64,000 nucleotides of DNA from an uncultured Alcaligenaceae bacterium. Lineage in GTDB: Bacteria; Pseudomonadota; Gammaproteobacteria; Burkholderiales; Burkholderiaceae_B. The stretch covers positions 1-64,000 of the forward strand of contig CALEQZ010000053.1 of the NCBI GenBank assembly GCA_937908115.1. Direction: 5' to 3'. The number at the start of each line of letters is the position of its first letter. Position 1 is the stretch's first letter. A model generated the notes under the pieces. That model was not told the DNA's origin, ran no database searches, and saw only the letters and a program-made list of their open reading frames with translations. Made by a program: the position numbers and the translations under genes. Below are positions 8,245-14,684 of this stretch, piece after piece.

Positions 8245-9534
8245 CTACGCCGGCCCGGCCAGTTCGGCCACGCACCAGGCCAGCGCCCGGGTGCAGGCCG
8301 CAAGATCGTCGATGCGCGTGTCTTCGTCGGGATGGTGGCTGATCCCGCCTATGCTGGGCGCAAACAGCATGGCCGTGGGGCAGAACCCCGCCATCGGCAT
8401 GGCGTCATGAAACGCGCCCGAAATCACGTCGCGGCCCTGCAGGCCCAGCTGCGCGCAGGCCTGCCGGGCAAGCTGCACCAGTTGCGCGTCAAACCGCACG
8501 GTGGGCTTGTCCTGCAGCCGCTCGATGCGCGCGCCGGCCGGCAGCGCCTTGTCCAGCAGCGCCTGGACGGCGTCCAGCGCAGCGGGCTCGGGATGGCGCA
8601 CGTCCACCGTAAAGACGACGCGGTCGGCCACGGTATTGATCGAACCGGGCGAGCAGTCCCAGCACCCGATGGTCAGGCGAAGCCGCTCATCGCCGCCTTG
8701 CTCGGCATAAGCCAGCAGCGCGTGCGCCAGGCGCACGGCCTTGGCCTGGGCGTCGTCGCGCGCGGCCAGCGGCGTGGTGCCGGCGTGCGCGCAGCGTCCC
8801 TCGACCGTGACGCGAAACCAGCGCACGCCTTGGATGGCGGTCACGCAGCCCACCTGCGCGCCGCAGGCCTCCAGCACCGGGCCCTGCTCGATGTGCGCTT
8901 CGATATAGGCATGCGCCGCACCGCCCAGCGGCACGTCGCGCCAGGCCCAACCGCCCTGCCCGGCCGCCTCGCGCAGGTCCGCGACCGCGGCGTCGCGCGC
9001 GGCGCCGAAGGTGATGCCTTGCGCGTCGGCCACCGGCAGGAACTGCGCCAGCTGCTGCGGCTGCGCGTACGCGGCCGACCCCATCAGCCCAGGCGCAAAG
9101 CGCGAGCCTTCTTCGTTGGTCCACATGACGACGTCAATGGGCCGGCGCGTGCGCGCGCCGCAGGCATCGAGCGCCTCGAACACTTCCAGGCCGGCGACGA
9201 TGCCGAAGGCGCCGTCCAGCCACCCGCCCAGCGGCTGGGTGTCGGCGTGGCTGCCGGTCAGCACCGGCGCCAGGTCCGGCGCGCTGCCTTCGCGGCGCAG
9301 GTGCACGTTGGCCGCGGCGTCGATGCCCACGCGGTAGCCGGGCCGGGCGGCAAAATCGGCGACCAGCCACCGGCGCGCGGCCAGCTCTTCGGCGGTCAGC
9401 GCCTGGCGCGCCACGCCGCCGGTGGCCACGCCGCCGAAAGCCGCCAACCCCAGCTGGCGCGCGTGCAGCCGGGCCGCATCGACGGCCAGCGCCACGCGCC
9501 GCGCAAATGCGGGGTGTTCGCCCACGCCGGTCAT
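8245..9534 (-). CDS. Zn-dependent M20 amidohydrolase (allantoate/N-carbamoyl amino acid hydrolase type)
   Basis: A 429-residue member of the hydantoinase/carbamoylase branch of family M20, enzymes that release ammonia from ureido or carbamoyl compounds. It shows TGSHADTQPLGGWLDGAFGI (metal ligands), MWTNEEGSRFAPGLMGS (catalytic Glu), the substrate loop EAHIEQGPVLE and the C-terminal ISHHPDEDT ligand region. ATG at 9534 overlaps the stop of the ABC ATPase gene in an ATGA, so translation is probably coupled. The exact substrate (allantoate, ureidoglycolate or an N-carbamoyl amino acid) is not determined. With the agmatinase-family and DUF1989 genes it forms a nitrogen-scavenging operon. Confidence 0.85.
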   Translation of the reverse strand: MTGVGEHPAFARRVALAVDAARLHARQLGLAAFGGVATGGVARQALTAEELAARRWLVADFAARPGYRVGIDAAANVHLRREGSAPDLAPVLTGSHADTQPLGGWLDGAFGIVAGLEVFEALDACGARTRRPIDVVMWTNEEGSRFAPGLMGSAAYAQPQQLAQFLPVADAQGITFGAARDAAVADLREAAGQGGWAWRDVPLGGAAHAYIEAHIEQGPVLEACGAQVGCVTAIQGVRWFRVTVEGRCAHAGTTPLAARDDAQAKAVRLAHALLAYAEQGGDERLRLTIGCWDCSPGSINTVADRVVFTVDVRHPEPAALDAVQALLDKALPAGARIERLQDKPTVRFDAQLVQLARQACAQLGLQGRDVISGAFHDAMPMAGFCPTAMLFAPSIGGISHHPDEDTRIDDLAACTRALAWCVAELAGPA

Positions 9535-10376
9535 GCCGCGGCCTCCGCGGGCGCCGCCCCCTGCAGGCTGCGGCGAAACCACGGCCGCAAAAAGGCCTGC
9601 AGGCGCGGATGCTCGGGCCGCCGGATGATCTGGTCGGGCGTGCCGGCCGCGACGATGCGGCCCTGCTCCATAAACACCACGCGGTCGGACACCTCCGCCG
9701 CAAAGCTCATCTCGTGCGTGACCATGACCATGGTCATGCCGTCGCGCGACAGCGACAGGATGACTTCCAGCACTTCGTCGACCAGTTCCGGGTCCAAGGC
9801 CGAAGTGGGCTCATCCAGCAGCATGACTTCGGGGTGGATGGCCAGCGCCCGCGCGATGCCCACGCGCTGTTGCTGGCCGCCGCTGAGCGCTGCCGGCATG
9901 GCGTCGGCCTTGGCGGCCATGCCCACCCGGTCCAGGGCCTGCAGCGCGACGGTGCGCGCCTGGTCGGCGGGCATGCCCTTGGCGAGCGTCAGCGGCGCAG
10001 TAACGTTGGCCAGCACCGTCATGTGCGGCCACAGGTTGAATTGCTGGAACACCATGGCCACGGGCGCCCGCACTTCGGCGATGCTGCGCTCGGTCTCGCG
10101 CACCAGCTGGCCGGCCGGCGTCTTGCGGTAGCCGAGCAGCGCGCCGCGTATCCTGACCTCGCCTTCGTCGTAGGCTTCCAGGAAGTTCATGCAGCGCAGC
10201 AGCGTCGTCTTGCCCGAGCCGGACGGGCCGATGAGCGAGACGACCTCGCCGGCCCGCACGTCCAGGTTGATGTCCGCGAGCACGCGGTGTGCACCGAACG
10301 ACTTGCCCACGCCGCGCAGCGAAATCATGGGCACCTCGCCCGATGGGCCGGCGCGGGTGCTGTCTTTGATATCCAT
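9531..10376 (-). CDS. Polar amino-acid ABC transporter ATPase
   Basis: A 281-residue ATPase of the polar amino acid uptake family. It has Walker A (GPSGSGKTT, about residue 50), the Q-loop VFQQFNLWPHMTV, the signature LSGGQQQRV and Walker B LLDEPTSALDPE. It has the compact GlnQ/HisP layout without a C-terminal regulatory domain. ATG at 10376 (MDIKDS) is the likely start. It follows two permease genes with a 14-bp gap and energises import through them; the substrate is probably an amino-acid-like or guanidino compound, judging from the operon. Confidence 0.92.
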   Translation of the reverse strand: MDIKDSTRAGPSGEVPMISLRGVGKSFGAHRVLADINLDVRAGEVVSLIGPSGSGKTTLLRCMNFLEAYDEGEVRIRGALLGYRKTPAGQLVRETERSIAEVRAPVAMVFQQFNLWPHMTVLANVTAPLTLAKGMPADQARTVALQALDRVGMAAKADAMPAALSGGQQQRVGIARALAIHPEVMLLDEPTSALDPELVDEVLEVILSLSRDGMTMVMVTHEMSFAAEVSDRVVFMEQGRIVAAGTPDQIIRRPEHPRLQAFLRPWFRRSLQGAAPAEAAA

Positions 10377-10390
10377 CGTCAGGGTTCCGT

Positions 10391-11038
10391 TCAAAGGGCG
10401 GCGTAGCGGCGCAGCCACCCGCCCAGGCGGTTGATCAGCACGGCCAGCGCCCAGTAGCTGAGCGCCAGCAACACATAAGGCTCGACGTAGACGAACTGTT
10501 CGGACACGACCTTGCCGGCGGTCATGGTCAGTTCGGGATAGGTGATGACCGAAGCGAGCGCCGATTCCTTCATCACCAAGATGGTTTGGTTGGCCACCAG
10601 CGGCAGGCTGGCGCGCAGGGCCTGCGGGCAGGCGATGTGCCAGAACACCTGGCGGCGCGTCAGCCCCATGCAGCGGGCGGCTTCGATTTGGCCACGCGGG
10701 ATACGCTGCCAGCAGGCACGGAAGATTTCGGCAAAGTAGGCGCCGCTATAGACGGCCAGCGTCAGCGCCGCGGCGTCGAAGGGATCGAGCCGCACGCCGG
10801 CGCTGGGCAGGCCGAAGTACACGATGAACAGGTGCACCAGGAAAGGCACGCCGCGCCATACCGTGGTGTAGGCCCAGTACAGGCCAACCAGTGCGCGCAG
10901 GCCGGTTTCGCGCGCGGCGTTCATGGCAAAGCCCAGCGCCAGCCCGCCCGCCATGGCCGCGGCCACCAGCGCGATAGTGCGCAGCGCCGCTTCGCCAAAC
11001 AGGGGCAGCAGTTCGCCCAACAAAGCAAAATCGATCAT
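10391..11038 (-). CDS. Amino-acid ABC transporter permease, subunit 1
   Basis: A 215-residue HisM/GlnP-type inner-membrane permease with about five membrane segments and the EAA loop with the typical spacing (QIEAARCMGLTRRQVFWHI). Its ATG overlaps the stop of the second permease gene by four bases, so the two are coupled and presumably form a heterodimer through which the substrate passes. Confidence 0.9.
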   Translation of the reverse strand: MIDFALLGELLPLFGEAALRTIALVAAAMAGGLALGFAMNAARETGLRALVGLYWAYTTVWRGVPFLVHLFIVYFGLPSAGVRLDPFDAAALTLAVYSGAYFAEIFRACWQRIPRGQIEAARCMGLTRRQVFWHIACPQALRASLPLVANQTILVMKESALASVITYPELTMTAGKVVSEQFVYVEPYVLLALSYWALAVLINRLGGWLRRYAAL

Positions 11039-11745
11039 GTGCGTATCGCCGTGCGGTTGACCACGCGCGCGCTGATCGCGCGCCCCTTGCCCATGCGCCG
11101 GGCGATCCAGGTGCCTGCGGCGAACACCGCCGCGGTCATCAGCAGGTAGGACAGGCCCACCGTGACGTAGACCTCCAACGGCCTGAAGTTGGCTGCGACG
11201 ATTTGCCGGCCGCTGCGCGCAAGATCAGCCACGGCGATCACCGACACGATGGCCGAGTTCTTGATCACGTCGATGGCTTCGGACACGACTGCCGGCCACA
11301 CCGCGCGCGCCACCTGCGGCAGCTGCACGTAGCGGAACACCTGCCGCGGCGCGATGCCGAACGCCAGCGCCGCCTCGATCTGCCCGGCGGGCACCGCGGA
11401 CAGGCCGGCGCGCAGGATCTCGCACTGGAACGCCGCGGAATTGGCGGCCATGGCCGCCATGGCCACGGCCAGCGGCGGCAGCTCCACGCCCGCCGCGCTG
11501 GGCAGGTAGAACATCATGAGCAGCTGCGCCAGCAGCGGCGTGCCGCGAAAGAAGCTGACATATGCCCGCACCAGCGCCGGCAGCAGGCCGCGCCCGCCGC
11601 GCGCCTGCGACAGGCCCAGCAGTACGGCGCCCAGGAGAAAGCCGGCGACGATGGCGACCGCCGAGACCAACAGGGTGTGGGCGGCGCCAGCCAGCAGCAC
11701 CGGCAGGTAGGCGCACAGTCGTTCGGCAAGCGTGGCGGCGTTCAT
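11035..11745 (-). CDS. Amino-acid ABC transporter permease, subunit 2
   Basis: A 236-residue inner-membrane permease of the HisQ/GlnP type, with the EAA loop QIEAALAFGIAPRQVFRYV and five or so hydrophobic segments. It lies 31 bp downstream of the binding-protein gene and overlaps the second permease gene in an ATGA. It is part of the same importer. Confidence 0.9.
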   Translation of the reverse strand: MNAATLAERLCAYLPVLLAGAAHTLLVSAVAIVAGFLLGAVLLGLSQARGGRGLLPALVRAYVSFFRGTPLLAQLLMMFYLPSAAGVELPPLAVAMAAMAANSAAFQCEILRAGLSAVPAGQIEAALAFGIAPRQVFRYVQLPQVARAVWPAVVSEAIDVIKNSAIVSVIAVADLARSGRQIVAANFRPLEVYVTVGLSYLLMTAAVFAAGTWIARRMGKGRAISARVVNRTAIRT

Positions 11746-11776
11746 GCGGGGTGGTCCGTTGGCAGTCGGGATGCGA

Positions 11777-12610
11777 TCACAGCTCGGGTTCCGGCACCGC
11801 GTCGGTGGGCACGTCCATCGTGAAGCCGAACCACTTCATCTGCAGTTCCTTCATCTTGCCGGTGCGCTGGGCGCGGGCGATGCCGTCGCTGAAGAACTTG
11901 ACCAGCGAGGCGCTGTCCTCGCCCTGGCGGCCGACCCAGCCGAAATAGGTCTTGGGCCCGATGGGGGTGTCGATCACGGCATAGACGTCGCTACGCGTCT
12001 TGACCAGCGTGGCCAGGTTGGCGAGCGACTGCGCGACCGCGTCCAGCCGTCCCGCGCCCAGGTCGGCATAGGCTTCGTCGAAGCTGACGTATTCGCGGAT
12101 GGTCACGTCCGCCTTGCCGGCGGCCTTGAGCTTGGCGGCATAGTCCTTCAGTGCCTTCAGTTGCGCCGAGCCGGCCTGCGAGCCCACCGTCTTGCCGGCG
12201 ATGTCGTCCGGGCCGGCGATGGACGCGTCGTCCTTGCGCTTGACCAGCGCGGTCGTAGCGTCGGCGATCGGCACCGTGAAGGCGAACTTGGCCAGGCGCT
12301 CGCGCGTCATCGTCACGGACGTGACCACGAAGTCAAAGCGCTTGGCCGCCAGGCCAGGCAGGATGCCTTGGAAAGGCAGGTCCAGCTGCTTGACGCGCAC
12401 CTCGGGCAGCTCTTGCAGGATGAAGTGCATCAGGTCGGGCCCGTAGCCGACGATCTTGCCGTCCTGCAGGAACTCGAACGGCGCGAACTGCGCCTCGGTC
12501 CCGATGACGATTTCTTTCTTGGCCTTGATGGTTTCGAGCTGGTCGGCGCGGGCGGCGGCGACCGCCAGCAACGCGAAAACCCCTGCAGCAACGACACGAT
12601 GGAGCAACAT
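11777..12610 (-). CDS. Periplasmic amino-acid-type binding protein
   Basis: A 277-residue family 3 extracellular solute-binding protein. Residues 1-21 (MLLHRVVAAGVFALLAVAAARA) form a signal peptide. The mature part has VIGTEAQFAPFEF (ligand-clamping region), RFDFVVTSVTMTRERLAKF and IAGKTVGSQAGSAQ. ATG at 12610 is preceded by GGAAG at a proper distance; the longer open frame upstream has no signal peptide. It is the first gene of the leftward operon, followed at 31 bp by the permeases. In this family the position after TMTxER is usually involved in binding the substrate alpha-amino group, so an amino-acid-like ligand is likely. Confidence 0.9.
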   Translation of the reverse strand: MLLHRVVAAGVFALLAVAAARADQLETIKAKKEIVIGTEAQFAPFEFLQDGKIVGYGPDLMHFILQELPEVRVKQLDLPFQGILPGLAAKRFDFVVTSVTMTRERLAKFAFTVPIADATTALVKRKDDASIAGPDDIAGKTVGSQAGSAQLKALKDYAAKLKAAGKADVTIREYVSFDEAYADLGAGRLDAVAQSLANLATLVKTRSDVYAVIDTPIGPKTYFGWVGRQGEDSASLVKFFSDGIARAQRTGKMKELQMKWFGFTMDVPTDAVPEPEL

Positions 12611-12679
12611 GGCGACTTCCCTCTTGGAATGTCCGTGGATGGGCGACCGTCGGCCGACAGGCCGTCGGCACAAGGTGCC

Positions 12680-12704
12680 TGCATGTCATGCAAGCCACTT
12701 GCAT
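12680..12704. promoter_or_regulatory. Overlapping palindromes upstream of the ABC/amidohydrolase operon
   Basis: TGCATGTCATGCA at 12680-12692 is a perfect palindrome around one central base. It overlaps a second perfect inverted repeat, ATGCAAG-CCA-CTTGCAT, at 12688-12704. Both lie 70-95 bp upstream of the binding-protein ATG. A dimeric helix-turn-helix protein is the expected binder; the XRE-cupin regulator in the same operon is the obvious candidate (inference). Confidence 0.55.
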
Positions 12705-12882
12705 AAAGCAATATGCGTGCCAGGTGTGTCGGGAGGGAAGGAAGGAGATGGGCCGCAATGGCGCACCCTGATGGTGCCGAATGCGGTGCATGCCGCCCCG
12801 GCGTGCGCCATCGCGTTCCGCCGGGGGTGAATATCTGCCGGTTGGGGTCCGTCGACCCGCCGTGGATGCCTGGACAGCCTAA

Positions 12883-13200
12883 TTGGATCTCTACTGCGAA
12901 CGGACGGCCCCCGGCCTGTGGAACGGGCCGCGCAACGCGACCGCCAATCTGGCGTCCTGGGTCGCCGCCGGTGGCGCCGTCCTGTGCCGCCGCCACGGCC
13001 AGCGCTTCGCGCCCGAACTGAAGCTGCTGGTGCTACGGCTCGTGCTGCTCGGCGCAGGCCGCATGGCGCTGCGGCAACTGGACCTGCCGCTGTGGGGCGA
13101 CTGGCCCGCGGGCACCCGCTTCGCCTGGCGCCCGCTCAATGCCTGCACGCTGGGCCTGGCGACGTGGGCGCCGGCGCGGCCCGTGCGAGGCCGGACCTGA
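12883..13200 (+). pseudogene. Ceramidase-like membrane protein with internal deletion
   Basis: The frame starts at TTG directly after an in-frame TAA and reads DLYCERTAPGLWNGPRNATA, the typical N-terminus of bacterial ceramidase-domain membrane proteins. After about 38 codons it jumps to a C-terminal-like stretch (ALRQLDLPLWGDWPAGTRF, then AWRPLNACTLGLA) that normally ends these proteins after 200 or more residues. The conserved middle membrane helices are missing, and no usual start codon is present. It is therefore read as an internal-deletion remnant, possibly still in frame. It converges on the effector-like gene. Confidence 0.6.
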
Positions 13201-13221
13201 AACGGGGCATGCCGGCGCCGA

Positions 13222-14085
13222 TCAGTTGATCACGACGTGGTTCTGGTCTTTTTCGCTGCCCTCGATCGCGCCGTGAGGGCCGATTTGGACATAGGCGCTG
13301 CTCGAGCCTATGTGCATGGCCCAGGACTGCATGTGGCCGGCAAAGTCCTTGAATTTGTTCCAGGCGCCCTGTACGCCGTTGCCCACGCCGTGCGACTCCA
13401 GCTGGAAGAAGGTCTGCCCGGTATCCGTCCGGCCGATGAGCAGGTGCCCGATTTCCCCCGGCAAATCCATGCCGTACTGCTGGTGGGGCGAAGATTTGTA
13501 GTGGCTCGAGCCACGAGGCTGCATGTCGTTGCCGCCCGTTTGCCGCAGCCGGTCGTAAAGCTGCCCATTGTCGTTGACCACGAAATGGCAGCCGTGCATC
13601 AGCGCGCTGTGGAACTGCTGCCGGCTAAGCGCCAGGCCCTGCCCGCCACGCTGCAGGTTGTCCAGGTTGACGCCGTCGAGCAAGGCCAGCACGCCGCGCG
13701 CCTGCTGGCTGAAATCCTGCCTATTCATTGCGCCCACGAACTGGTCGGACAAGGCCTGCTTGTTGTGCTCGATGGCACTGTCGAAGCCCGGCGGGTTGGG
13801 CAGGGTGCCCACGACCGTCGTGCGAGAAATTTCGTCGATGTCGGGTTCGGGCTCGTCCGTCCTGGCCGAGATCTCCAACTGGGTGTAGAGATCGATGCCG
13901 CGCATGACGTTCGACAAGGTATGGATGGTGCCGCCCAGTACGTTCTCGACCAGCTTGTTCAGCGTCGTCATGCTGAACAAGCCGGGTGCCTGCTGGATGT
14001 TGCCATTGCCCTGCTGCGGGGGCTGCGGGGCGCCGACGCCCCCCACGCCGCCACCGCCGACGATATGTCCCGGTCCCACGTGCAT
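13222..14085 (-). CDS. Candidate type III secretion effector
   Basis: A 287-residue protein with no family I can name. The N-terminus is Gly/Pro/Gln-rich and probably disordered (MHVGPGHIVGGGGVGGVGAP then QPPQQGNGNIQQ), has no signal peptide and is rich in small polar residues, as expected of a type III secretion signal. The C-terminal part looks folded, with HGCHFVVNDNGQLYDRL near residue 165, MDLPGEIGHLLIGRTDTG near 205 and FFQLESHGVGNG near 225. ATG at 14085 has GGGGAG 6-10 bases upstream. It lies 19 bp downstream of a CesT-like chaperone gene, and that pair lies behind an HrpL-box-like promoter. Export by type III secretion is inferred from chaperone, promoter and N-terminus together; the biochemical activity is unknown. 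Conserved His and Cys residues in HGCHF and ESHG could be catalytic, but this is speculation. Confidence 0.6.
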   Translation of the reverse strand: MHVGPGHIVGGGGVGGVGAPQPPQQGNGNIQQAPGLFSMTTLNKLVENVLGGTIHTLSNVMRGIDLYTQLEISARTDEPEPDIDEISRTTVVGTLPNPPGFDSAIEHNKQALSDQFVGAMNRQDFSQQARGVLALLDGVNLDNLQRGGQGLALSRQQFHSALMHGCHFVVNDNGQLYDRLRQTGGNDMQPRGSSHYKSSPHQQYGMDLPGEIGHLLIGRTDTGQTFFQLESHGVGNGVQGAWNKFKDFAGHMQSWAMHIGSSSAYVQIGPHGAIEGSEKDQNHVVIN

Positions 14086-14104
14086 GTTTTTCTCCCCGTA
14101 TCGA

Positions 14105-14560
14105 TCAGGCCAAATCGCCCATCGGCACGGCGCCTGCCGTGCCGGACGCCGGTTCGGTCAGCAGCCGTCCATCGGCATAGGCCCTCTTCCAGGTGCGCTG
14201 CACGAGCCGGAAGTCCTGCACCGCCTGCACCAGCCGGTCGGCGTCGAGATCGTCGACCGACAGCGTCTTGAAGAGGATGATCTTGCCGGCGTCGGGATCC
14301 GTGGCAAACATGCAGCCATCGGTCATCAGGCCGTACGTGTGGGCGTGCAGCAGCGTCTCGAACAGGGACGCCTGCTGTGCCTGCGGGGGATAAAAGCCGA
14401 TCAGGCCAGCCAGGCTGAGCTGCCGGCGGCTTTCGAGATGCTCGATGCGGACGGGGTCGCCCTCCTGGAATTGCACTTCCAGGGCCTGGGTATCGGGACC
14501 GACGCCGCCGTCGAGTCCGAGGCGACCGGCCGCCGCATTGACAAGCTCATGGAACGACAT
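14105..14560 (-). CDS. CesT-family-like type III secretion chaperone
   Basis: A 151-residue acidic protein whose start, MSFHELVNAAAGRLGLDGGV, and size match class I (CesT/SycE-like) type III chaperones: an N-terminal helix, then a twisted sheet (ALEVQFQEGDPVRIEHLESR, QLSLAGLIGFYP) and a helix (LFETLLHAHTYGLMTDGCMF) with the typical xFAxDPDxxxI strand (FATDPDAGKIILF). ATG at 14560 is chosen: GGAGG lies 7 bases upstream; a GTG two codons earlier is too close to that site. It is the first gene of a two-gene unit, with the effector-like gene next, the usual chaperone-then-effector order. It is predicted to bind the N-terminal part of that protein in the cytoplasm. The length is slightly above the family norm, from a C-terminal Gly/Ala-rich tail. 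Confidence 0.65.
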   Translation of the reverse strand: MSFHELVNAAAGRLGLDGGVGPDTQALEVQFQEGDPVRIEHLESRRQLSLAGLIGFYPPQAQQASLFETLLHAHTYGLMTDGCMFATDPDAGKIILFKTLSVDDLDADRLVQAVQDFRLVQRTWKRAYADGRLLTEPASGTAGAVPMGDLA

Positions 14561-14593
14561 GCGCACACCTCCGTTTTCAGCGCGGGATACCCG

Positions 14594-14621
14594 GTTGGTG
14601 ACAAATGCCGCAGGGCAGTTC
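14594..14621 (-). promoter_or_regulatory. HrpL-box-like ECF promoter of the chaperone/effector unit
   Basis: On the minus strand GGAACT lies 15 bases before TCACCAA. The known HrpL consensus is GGAACC, then 15-17 bases, then CCACNNA, so there is one mismatch in each half at the ideal spacing. The downstream edge is 34 bp from the chaperone ATG, giving a short leader with GGAGG. Bordetella has an HrpL-like ECF sigma factor, BtrS, that drives type III genes, so BtrS control is the obvious inference. Confidence 0.6.
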
Positions 14622-14684
14622 CATGCGGCCGTGCACGCAATCAGGATTTCCTGGCCGTGCGCAGGCGCGCCCCTCGGCCGGCGG

